Of a stretch of DNA of 64,000 nt, positions 9,087 to 17,001 are shown one piece after another (positions within the stretch are counted from its first letter, which is position 1; each line of letters opens with the position of its first letter). A model generated the notes under the pieces. That model had not been told where the DNA came from and made no database searches. It saw nothing but the letters and a program-made list of their open reading frames with translations. Source of the stretch: Chlorobiaceae bacterium (GTDB lineage Bacteria; Bacteroidota; Ignavibacteria; UBA10030; SZUA-254); contig PNNN01000049.1 of NCBI GenBank assembly GCA_013824245.1, forward strand, positions 121,068 to 185,067, read 5' to 3'. The position numbers were made by a program, and so were the translations under genes.

Positions 9087-11456
9087 ATGATGTCAGCCGA
9101 TAATTATTTGAGCGCTGATCAAGGATCAAGCGTTCAATTCAAAAAGTTAATCGCCTGTAAAAAGTTTTTGTTAATTGTATATGCATGCTTATTCTTTGTT
9201 GATTTCAGCATTGCACAGAATCTGATTAATACAGGTCAGATCAATAACTCTGGTACCTTTAGAGTGAAGCAACATGCAATAGGTTTACCCGATTCGATTG
9301 ACGGCGTTTTTGATTTTTTTGGAGCCGATCAAGTTATCCCCGCAAGACAGTATCGACATCTTCGTGCAACCGGAACAGGAACAAAAAATTCTCAAGGTGG
9401 GAATTTTGTCGTTTCCGGCGATGTAACAATCGGACAGGCAGTTGCTTTTAAAATTGAAGCCGGATTCATTCTACAATTAAGGGGAAGTTTATCGGAACAA
9501 GGATATCTCAGTGGGAGTATCGGGAAGAATGTCGATCTTTCCGGCGCCACAACCTTTTCTGATTTTGGTAATATTGGCGCTGCTATTAGCTGGAGTGGAA
9601 CGGTTCCAGGCAGCACAATAACTACTCGTACTTCTGGCGTTTCACAAACTGGCAATGGCTACGAATCGGTTAAGCGATATTATGATATCTTCCCAACTAC
9701 AAATAATGGTCTAAGCGCAAGTTTAATTTTACAATATTCTGACCAAGAACTTAACGGTCATGATCCAACAAAATTACTCCTCTGGAAATCAATCGATGGA
9801 GGTCAAACTTGGATAGTTCAGGGAGGAACAATCGACATTAGTTCACGGACGATGACCAAACATGGCATCACATCTTTTGGACGCTGGACATTTGCAGATT
9901 CTTTACATCCGCTTGGTTCTTTAAGACCTATTGGTATTCTTGCCATTGTCTCCGGAAGCAACCAAAGCCAACCAATCAATTCAACTCTTCAGCCATTTGA
10001 TGTCGTTGTTACAGATTCTGAAGGGACGTTGTTAGAAGGAGAAACTGTTGTATTTAGTATTGTTGGATTCCCACAGGGCGCTGTAGGACAAGTCTTAAGT
10101 CAGACGGTCATTCGAACTGGTTCAAACGGCATTGCCTCAACGACATTGAAGTTGGGTAATAAAATTGGCTTGTATACAGTTGCTGCTGAAATTACTGGGG
10201 GAAATAACAATCCAGTTATTTTCACCTCGACCGCTTATGCGGATGTTGCGGCATACCTGTACCAGACGGCAGGCAGCAACCAAACGCAGGATATTGGAAC
10301 AATGTTGGCAAATCCATTTACTGTTAATGTAACCGATTCGGGTGGTAATGCTGTTGCGGGAGTAAATTTATTATTTACCATCTCAGGTACACCAACGAAT
10401 GCTGTCGGACATGCTTTAAGTCATACAAGTGTGATAACAGATTCTCTTGGTCAGGCGTCATCTATCCTAAAACTGGGAAGCAAAATCGGCCGTTACACTG
10501 TAGCTGCAACTATTCAAGGATTATCAATAGATGCAGTATCTTTCAATGCTACTGCAACAGCGTTTCTTGCTGATGCTAATGACGATGGAAGCGCCAACAT
10601 CGGTGATTTAACAACCGTCATCGATCAAATTCTTGAGCGTCTTGATCTATCTGATGAAAACTTTACACGCGCCGATGTGGATACGAATAATACTATCGAT
10701 GCCCGTGACGAAGTGATTATTCTTGGCGGTTTGCTCGAAGGCCGATGGGATAGTATTGCAGTTTCAAAAAATAGAATCCAATCATTGTCCGATTCCTATA
10801 AGGGTGAATTCGAGATTACACCGCAGGGTCTTCGGTTTAACCTGAACAATAAAACCGAGGTGAAGGGAATTCAGATTGCCTTGAGAATGAGAAATCGGAT
10901 AAATGTTCCGAATCCCGATCTTATCTTCAACCGTGGGAAACATATGCAAATACCGCTTCAGCGCGAAGACGATATCCTCCGCATCGTCGTTTACAATAAC
11001 GACAATGCAACGGTAAATGCAGGCAGTGGATCGATATTCAGGCTTCCTCTGGCACATCTCAAACTCGATGACTTCGAGATTGTGTATGTTATAGTAAGTA
11101 CTCCAACAAACGAAGGTATTCAAATTCCGGCGCAGAAAGTTGTGGCACCGTCAGGTAAATACCCGGAAACATTTGCACTCGACCAGAATTTCCCGAATCC
11201 ATTTAATGGTGATACCAAAATCCGCATTCAGGTTCCCGATGGTGCAGGCACGAATCATACTATCTTGCTAGAAGTATTCGATCTCTCCGGAAGAAAGGTC
11301 AGGACAATTCTTAATGGGGAGCTTGAACCAGGAACATATATCTACAACTGGGATGGAACTAATGATGCGGGGAAGCAGGTTTCATCCGGTTCATATATTT
11401 ATCGCATGCAAACGAAGGATGCTGCCCTTGTAAAACGAATGATGTTCATCAAGTGA
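9087..11456 (+). CDS. T9SS-sorted secreted protein with Ig-like (Big_1-type) repeats and a dockerin-like EF-hand region
   Basis: Two Ig-like repeats (..GAVGQVLSQTVIRTGSNGIASTTLKLGNKIGLYTVAAEI..), ADANDDGSANIGDLTTVIDQIL...ADVDTNNTIDARDEV dockerin-like segment, C-terminal ALDQNFPNPFNGDTKIRIQV...GSYIYRMQTKDAALVKRMMFIK. Confidence 0.88.
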   Translation: MMSADNYLSADQGSSVQFKKLIACKKFLLIVYACLFFVDFSIAQNLINTGQINNSGTFRVKQHAIGLPDSIDGVFDFFGADQVIPARQYRHLRATGTGTKNSQGGNFVVSGDVTIGQAVAFKIEAGFILQLRGSLSEQGYLSGSIGKNVDLSGATTFSDFGNIGAAISWSGTVPGSTITTRTSGVSQTGNGYESVKRYYDIFPTTNNGLSASLILQYSDQELNGHDPTKLLLWKSIDGGQTWIVQGGTIDISSRTMTKHGITSFGRWTFADSLHPLGSLRPIGILAIVSGSNQSQPINSTLQPFDVVVTDSEGTLLEGETVVFSIVGFPQGAVGQVLSQTVIRTGSNGIASTTLKLGNKIGLYTVAAEITGGNNNPVIFTSTAYADVAAYLYQTAGSNQTQDIGTMLANPFTVNVTDSGGNAVAGVNLLFTISGTPTNAVGHALSHTSVITDSLGQASSILKLGSKIGRYTVAATIQGLSIDAVSFNATATAFLADANDDGSANIGDLTTVIDQILERLDLSDENFTRADVDTNNTIDARDEVIILGGLLEGRWDSIAVSKNRIQSLSDSYKGEFEITPQGLRFNLNNKTEVKGIQIALRMRNRINVPNPDLIFNRGKHMQIPLQREDDILRIVVYNNDNATVNAGSGSIFRLPLAHLKLDDFEIVYVIVSTPTNEGIQIPAQKVVAPSGKYPETFALDQNFPNPFNGDTKIRIQVPDGAGTNHTILLEVFDLSGRKVRTILNGELEPGTYIYNWDGTNDAGKQVSSGSYIYRMQTKDAALVKRMMFIK

Positions 11457-11710
11457 GAATTGGAGAAAGGCGATAATTATTTCTGAGGCAGCAATTTGTT
11501 CAGAGATTAAACAAATTATTGTTTCAAAGTACACAAAAGATAAATTTTGTTCATTAATATAAGTATTACTGCTTTTATTTATTAACGAATTATTTAACAA
11601 AGATTGAACTCGGGAAGGAACAACCAATCATGGCTATAAAACTATTTGAATTTTGTTGACAGATAAGTATATTGTCATTATCAATTATCCTTAATAATAA
11701 GATATTTTAC

Positions 11711-11959
11711 ATGCCAAATATTGATGAAATAAAGAAAACAATTGAAACACTATCTCCTGATGATTATGGGAAATTAAGACAATGGTTTTCAGAGAGAGAT
11801 TGGGAAAGATGGGATGAACAAATTGAGAATGATTCGAAATCCGGGAAGCTGGATTTTCTGGTTAAAGAATTTGAAGATGATGACAAAATATTTAGTGAAG
11901 CTCGTCTTCCGCAAAATACAGGACGACGGCAAAGCCGGAATCCACATGTACGGGTATAA
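11711..11959 (+). pseudogene. Truncated antitoxin-like gene running out of frame into a DUF35 remnant
   Basis: MPNIDEIKKTIETLSPDDYGKLRQWFSERDWERWDEQIENDSKSGKLDFLVKE then divergent C-terminus encoded by 11898-11975. Confidence 0.6.
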
Positions 11960-11975
11960 AGCTGTGTTGGCTTAA
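11898..11975 (+). pseudogene. 3'-terminal 26-codon remnant of a second DUF35 gene
   Basis: Reads [25 protein letters not shown], identical at protein level to 4046-4123; 71/78 nt identical, all 7 differences synonymous. Confidence 0.9.
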
Positions 11976-11983
11976 ATAAAATA

Positions 11984-12045
11984 TTACCGCAGAGGCGCAG
12001 AGGAACGCGGAGAATAACTCAGCGATCTCAGCGTCTCCGCGGTGA
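11984..12045. repeat. CGCAGAG-type hairpin repeat
   Basis: ttaccgcagaggcgcagaggaacgcggag...ctcagcgatctcagcgtctccgcggtga inverted arms. Confidence 0.65.
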
Positions 12046-12209
12046 AAAAATACGCAAGCTGGGAAGGAGTTCTACTCCTGACCCAAGGAGAGCAGGGATT
12101 TGATTTTGTGTCTTTTTCATCATACATTAACGCTGAAATTATAGAAGAACAAGTTGAATAAGAAAATAGCAATCTCACTGCCTGTATGTTAGCACGACAT
12201 AGGGCAGTA

Positions 12210-12225
12210 TAATTAATAGTTAGGT
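12210..12225 (+). other. attC-right-end-like box (tAATTAATAGTTAGGT)
   Basis: GTTAGGT matches the GTTRRRY core; shares TATAATTAATAGTTAGG with 20169-20185 and AATTAATAGTTAGG with 34419-34433. Confidence 0.5.
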
Positions 12226-12292
12226 TGCGATTTGGAAAAATTAAATATTTTTTTCTAAAGAAGAGTTTTTAGTAACAGAGAAGGAGAATTAA

Positions 12293-13639
12293 ATGAGAAT
12301 ATCACGTATTTCTATCAAAGGTCTATTCGGAATATTTACACACGAAATTGGCTTGAAATCTGACGAGCGCATTACAATTATTCATGGACCTAATGGCGTA
12401 GGCAAAACAGTGATTCTAACCATGATCAATTCATTCTTTTGTGGGCGTTATGGTATTTTTCAGAGCATCCCATTCGAAGAATTTTCGATAGCATTTGATG
12501 ATGGTAGAATCCTTAATCTTAAAAAGATTCCAAGGCCGACTGACCCAAACCTGCCACCTCACAAACGTCAGGATGATTTAATATTGGAATTTCATACGGA
12601 AGGTTCTAAGCCTTTATCATATCCTCTTAAACCTTTGCAAGATATTAGGCTTCAAATGCCTGTACAGATGATAGAACAAGTTATCCCTGGACTAGAAAGT
12701 ATTGGTCCAGCTACTTGGCATTATTTACCAACACAAGAAATCTTATCTATCGAGGATATTGTAGAACGATTTGGGGATAGACTACCTATTGAGAGACGTC
12801 CTAAAGAAACACAACCAGAATGGCTTTCTGAAATTAAAAAGGGCATTAGTGTAAAATTTATAGAAACTCAGCGTTTGCTAACATATTCAAAGATTAGAAG
12901 ACAAAGAGAATTCGAAGATAAACCTTCAATGATTCCTGCTGTACGAACCTATTCTGAAGAACTTGCTACAATGATTCAATCAAAGTTAGCTGAATATGCT
13001 TCGCTTGCTCAATCCTTGGATCGATCATTTCCGACACGACTCGTGAAAGGCTCTGGTACAATTCATTCAACAATCGATCAGCTTAGAAACGATCTCAATT
13101 CACTCGAAGAAAAGCGAGCACGATTAGAAATTGCAGGTCTTCTAGACAGAGATCCAGATGTTGACTTTCGAGAATTTCTCAATATAGATGCTAATAATAG
13201 TTTTGTTTTATCAGTTTATATCGATGACGTAAAAAAGAAATTGGCTGTGTTTGATGAATTGTCTAATAAAATTGATCTCTTAGTTAAAATTATCAATAAT
13301 CGTTTTCTATTCAAAGAAATGTCAATAAGCAAGAAAGATGGTTTCGTATTTAAAGCATCAAATGATAAAAAAGTTCCAACAGCAAGTCTCTCCTCTGGTG
13401 AACAGCATGAGCTTGTATTATTCTATGAATTACTATTCAAGGTAAAACCTTCGTCGCTTATTCTTATAGATGAACCAGAATTATCATTACACGTTGGTTG
13501 GCAACAACAGTTTCTAAATGACATAGAGGATATAACAAAATTGACAGGTTTTCATATCCTTATAGCTACACATTCACCTCAAATAATTCATGACCGTTGG
13601 GATATTACTGTAGAGCTTAAGGGGCCACAGAATGCTTAG
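12293..13639 (+). CDS. AAA/ABC-type ATPase, AriA-like (PARIS) defence ATPase
   Basis: Walker A GPNGVGKT, signature LSSGEQHELVLFYELLF, Walker B SSLILIDEPELSLH, H-loop ILIATHSPQII; overlaps a DUF4435 gene. Confidence 0.85.
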   Translation: MRISRISIKGLFGIFTHEIGLKSDERITIIHGPNGVGKTVILTMINSFFCGRYGIFQSIPFEEFSIAFDDGRILNLKKIPRPTDPNLPPHKRQDDLILEFHTEGSKPLSYPLKPLQDIRLQMPVQMIEQVIPGLESIGPATWHYLPTQEILSIEDIVERFGDRLPIERRPKETQPEWLSEIKKGISVKFIETQRLLTYSKIRRQREFEDKPSMIPAVRTYSEELATMIQSKLAEYASLAQSLDRSFPTRLVKGSGTIHSTIDQLRNDLNSLEEKRARLEIAGLLDRDPDVDFREFLNIDANNSFVLSVYIDDVKKKLAVFDELSNKIDLLVKIINNRFLFKEMSISKKDGFVFKASNDKKVPTASLSSGEQHELVLFYELLFKVKPSSLILIDEPELSLHVGWQQQFLNDIEDITKLTGFHILIATHSPQIIHDRWDITVELKGPQNA

Positions 13640-14483
13640 TTGTTTGACAGCAAACGATATCGCAAACACTGTACGCCTAACGCGGACAACATTTGCTGGG
13701 GCAATCGTAATTACTGAGGGTGGTACAGATATTAGGGTGTATGAGCGTTTTCTTAACAAACCTCGTTGTCGGTTCATACCTTCGAACGGTAAGCCCAATG
13801 CAGTAAAAGCCACTTTAATACTTGATGGTGAAAACTTCGCAGGGCTGTTAACAATTGTAGACGCTGATTTTGACTATTTAGAATCGATTACTCCTCCAAG
13901 CCCAAATATTCTTTTCACTGATACACATGATCTCGATACGATGCTTTTAGGTTCATCATCACTTGATAAAGTTTTGAGCGAACTATTATCTATCCCAAAA
14001 GCGAAGAGCATGCCTGCTCCTATTCTTACTCTTGCCTTTCAAGCAGCATTACCGGTAGGCTATTTTCGATGGATTTCATCGCCACATAAAGATAACTTAG
14101 GTCTGAAATTCAAAGGTATTGTTTTTGCTAATTTTGTTACAACTCCATCTTTTACTACAAATGTTGATGATATGATCAACGAAGTTACGAGGGTTACAGG
14201 TTCTTGTTCAATTGATGTTACAAATATTAAAGCACAGCTTGCGACTCTCAATTCCGGCTCTTTTGACAAATGGCAGGTTTGTTCTGGACACGATTTGGTT
14301 GAGTTGCTTTATTTGGCTCTGAAGATACACTGGGGTAATCATCGCTTATTATCAATTACATCTGATATCTTTGCTGCAATGCTTCGGATGGCTTATGAGT
14401 ATTCTGATTTTAAGTCTAGTAATCTATTTCGCCAAATATTAGCCTGGCAAACAAATAATGCTTCATTTCAAGTCATACAGTAG
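13632..14483 (+). CDS. DUF4435 (TOPRIM-like) protein, AriB-like
   Basis: ITEGGTDIRVYERFL...NGKPNAV..., LLTIVDADFDYLES, ILFTDTHDLDTMLLGS; 8-bp overlap with the upstream ATPase. Confidence 0.82.
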   Translation: MLSCLTANDIANTVRLTRTTFAGAIVITEGGTDIRVYERFLNKPRCRFIPSNGKPNAVKATLILDGENFAGLLTIVDADFDYLESITPPSPNILFTDTHDLDTMLLGSSSLDKVLSELLSIPKAKSMPAPILTLAFQAALPVGYFRWISSPHKDNLGLKFKGIVFANFVTTPSFTTNVDDMINEVTRVTGSCSIDVTNIKAQLATLNSGSFDKWQVCSGHDLVELLYLALKIHWGNHRLLSITSDIFAAMLRMAYEYSDFKSSNLFRQILAWQTNNASFQVIQ

Positions 14484-14513
14484 ATTAATTATATACATCA
14501 CTCGGCAAAACGC

Positions 14514-14581
14514 AACCTAACCAACAGCTCAAGCTGACGGAATGATCGCACTGCAATTTGCATGGCTGGCAACGGTTTAGA
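14514..14581 (+). other. attC-left-end-like element downstream of the ATPase/DUF4435 pair
   Basis: aaCCTAACCAACAGCTCAAGCTGACGGAATGA...gctggcaacggtttag; near-identical to 34954-34982. Confidence 0.5.
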
Positions 14582-14601
14582 ATAAATTTGAAAGCTAAAG
14601 G

Positions 14602-15576
14602 ATGGATAATAAAATGAAAGCTATAGTTTATCATAAATATGGATCACCCGATGTTCTTGAATTAAAAGAGGTAGAAAAACCTACTCCAAAGGATGATGAA
14701 GTCTTGGTAAAAATTCATGCGGCATCCCTGAATGCATATGACTGGCATGTCATGAGAGGTAAACCGTTCTTGGTGCGCCTAATGGGCTTTGGGTTTCTGA
14801 AACCAAAAAAACAAATCCTCGGAGCTGACATGGCGGGGCGGGTTGAAGCGGTTGGCAGAAACGTAAAACGGTTTCAGCCGGATGATGAGGTATTCGGGAC
14901 CATATCGGGCAGTTTTGCCGAGTATGTATGTGCTCGTGAAAAATATCTGGCGTTGAAACCGGCAAATATGTCGTTCGAGGAAGCAGCGGCTGTACCTATG
15001 GCGGCAATCACCGCCCTGCAGGGTCTTCGCGACAAAGGACAGATTCAGCCAGGGCAAAAGGTCTTGATCAATGGTGCGTCTGGTGGTGTTGGTACGTTCG
15101 CTGTGCAGATTGCCAAATCGTTCGGGGTTGAAGTGACTGCCGTGTGCAGCACAAGGAATTTGGACAAGGCGCGCTCGATTGGCGCTGATCAGGTCATTGA
15201 TTATACTCAAGAAGATTTCACCAAAAATGGGCAGCGGTATGACCTGATTCTTGTTGCTAACGGACATCAATCGATTTTAGATTACAAGCGTGCATTAAGT
15301 CCCAAGGGAATTTGTGTCATAGCCGGAGGAGGTTCCATGACTCAAATGTTCCAAGCCATGCTGTTAGGACCATTGATATCAAAGACCGGGAGTAGGAAAA
15401 TGTATAACATGCTGGCGAAACTAAACCAGAAAGATTTGGTCTTTCTAAAAGAGCTTCTTGAAGCCGGCAAAGTAGTACCTGTTATAGACAGACGTTATCC
15501 GTTTAGTGAGGTTCCTGAAGCTCTCCGGTACCTTGAAGAAGGACATGCCCGAGGGAAAGTTGTTATCACACTGTAG
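14602..15576 (+). CDS. NAD(P)-dependent alcohol dehydrogenase / quinone oxidoreductase (MDR family)
   Basis: MKAIVYHKYGSPDVLELKEVEKPTPKDDEVLVKIHAASLNAYDWHVMRG..., VLINGASGGVGTFAVQIAKSFG. Confidence 0.93.
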   Translation: MDNKMKAIVYHKYGSPDVLELKEVEKPTPKDDEVLVKIHAASLNAYDWHVMRGKPFLVRLMGFGFLKPKKQILGADMAGRVEAVGRNVKRFQPDDEVFGTISGSFAEYVCAREKYLALKPANMSFEEAAAVPMAAITALQGLRDKGQIQPGQKVLINGASGGVGTFAVQIAKSFGVEVTAVCSTRNLDKARSIGADQVIDYTQEDFTKNGQRYDLILVANGHQSILDYKRALSPKGICVIAGGGSMTQMFQAMLLGPLISKTGSRKMYNMLAKLNQKDLVFLKELLEAGKVVPVIDRRYPFSEVPEALRYLEEGHARGKVVITL

Positions 15577-15696
15577 TGCCGCTGCTTAATCAGCGGCTCA
15601 ATCTGAATATCTAGACATCTAAGTTATTCCTACCCGATTTTGTTTTATCTTCTATTCTGCTTAATTTAAATCAAAGTTTACTATATGAAGATATAT

Positions 15697-15764
15697 TTCA
15701 CGAAGGAACACGAAGAAAAAGATTTCACGAAGAACCACGAAGCTTTTCCGTGATCTTCGTGTAA
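15697..15764. repeat. CACGAAG hairpin repeat
   Basis: ttcacgaaggaacacgaag...cacgaagaaccacgaag...ccgtgatcttcgtgtaa. Confidence 0.7.
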
Positions 15765-15783
15765 CAAAACAAAGGAGGGGAAT

Positions 15784-16155
15784 ATGGAGTTTGAATCGTT
15801 ATCGAAGGATGTCCTTGGCGCCGCGATAGAAGTTCATAAACATCTGGGACCTGGGTTGCTGGAGTCTGCATATGAAGAATGTCTATCCTACGAATTGATG
15901 CAATGGGGATATAAGATTGAGCGACAGAAACCGATTCCTGTAGTGTACAAAGAAATTAAGTTGGAGTGTGGATACAGAATCGATATCCTCGTTGAAGATA
16001 AAATTGTATTGGAATTAAAATCGGTAGATTGCTTTAATCCGGTTCATGAAGCGCAGATACTGACTTACATGAAATTTGCTCAAAAGAAAGTCGGGTTGTT
16101 GATCAATTTCAATGTTGCGCTTCTGAAGAATGGTATTAAACGGTATGTGCTTTAG
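15784..16155 (+). CDS. GxxExxY protein (TIGR04256-type)
   Basis: GPGLLESAYEECLSYEL, PVVYKEIKLECGYRIDILVEDKIVLELKSV. Confidence 0.92.
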   Translation: MEFESLSKDVLGAAIEVHKHLGPGLLESAYEECLSYELMQWGYKIERQKPIPVVYKEIKLECGYRIDILVEDKIVLELKSVDCFNPVHEAQILTYMKFAQKKVGLLINFNVALLKNGIKRYVL

Positions 16156-16173
16156 TTATATGATAAAATCATT

Positions 16174-16195
16174 ACACGAAGGGGCACGAAGAAAA
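16174..16195. repeat. CACGAAG half-repeat
   Basis: acacgaaggggcacgaagaaaa directly after the GxxExxY gene. Confidence 0.55.
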
Positions 16196-16198
16196 TAA

Positions 16199-16579
16199 AT
16201 GGCCCGGATATTCTATATTCTGATCTTGTTATTTGTACTCATGCCTGTTGCACACGGGCAAGAACCGAAGGATACTTCAACAATCAAACCGAATATATTC
16301 GATTCAGGATTGTCTATTGTTACCCCGCCTGTTCTCTCCAATTTGTCATTCAGAACTGCACCAGTGTTTTATCCGACACTTCTTCAACCATCGTTTACTT
16401 TAAGTATGCAGCCTTTCTCCTGGAAATCACCTGAGAAAGTTGATCTTGTATCTTCTTGGAAAAGTGTACTGGCCAAGCAGGAAGAACTTAGAACTCTCAG
16501 GACAATTTTGGGAACTGTCCAGCTTGGCGGTGTTGCCTATCTTGCCTACCGGCATATAAAGAAATACGGCTTGAAGTAA
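16199..16579 (+). CDS. Hypothetical secreted protein
   Basis: Signal peptide MARIFYILILLFVLMPVAHGQ. Confidence 0.6.
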   Translation: MARIFYILILLFVLMPVAHGQEPKDTSTIKPNIFDSGLSIVTPPVLSNLSFRTAPVFYPTLLQPSFTLSMQPFSWKSPEKVDLVSSWKSVLAKQEELRTLRTILGTVQLGGVAYLAYRHIKKYGLK

Positions 16580-16710
16580 ATATTTGACTCGACTTTTTGA
16601 TCAAAGCTGTTTATCTTGTCAATCCCATTCCAAATTTTTTTGAATATCCTTTTTGTTGCATTCCGATCAGATATCCTTATTTTTGAACAAAATGTATGGT
16701 ATAAGCGACA

Positions 16711-16734
16711 TAATGTCAAATATATTTGACATTA
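16711..16734. promoter_or_regulatory. 24-bp perfect palindrome, probable operator for the XRE regulator
   Basis: taatgtcaaatatatttgacatta, 57 bp upstream of the XRE start; contains TATATTTG (TAnnTTTG). Confidence 0.65.
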
Positions 16735-16791
16735 AATAAATTAATTATTACATTACTATCGAGTTTCAACAATATCTGTTAGACATAGAAG

Positions 16792-17001
16792 ATGAAAACA
16801 AACTTGCGTAAATATAGATTCGAAGGTGGCGACTTAAGTCAACAGCAGCTTGCTGATATGATTAAGGTCTCGCGTCAAACGATTGTAGCGATTGAGCGGG
16901 GCGACTATAATCTCTCGGTGAAGCTTGCGTTATTGCTTGCCCGCAAACTCAACACGACTGTCGATGAACTTTTTCAACTTGAGGAGAAAGATTATGTTTA
17001 A
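16792..17001 (+). CDS. XRE-family HTH transcriptional regulator
   Basis: LSQQQLADMIKVSRQTIVAIERGDYNLSVKLALLLARKLNTTVDELF. Confidence 0.9.
   Translation: MKTNLRKYRFEGGDLSQQQLADMIKVSRQTIVAIERGDYNLSVKLALLLARKLNTTVDELFQLEEKDYV

Noticed and set aside
10782-11123. 113-aa antisense ORF
   Set aside because: Shadow of the T9SS protein gene; no supporting start context or motifs.
12293-14483. Gabija or OLD-family nuclease
   Set aside because: In those systems ATPase and TOPRIM domains are fused (GajA/OLD); here they are separate genes and the second matches DUF4435, fitting PARIS better.
15577-15610. Further attC site after the alcohol dehydrogenase (gccgctgcttaatcagcggctcaatctg)
   Set aside because: Only a simple hairpin is visible; no RYYYAAC/GTTRRRY ends could be identified.
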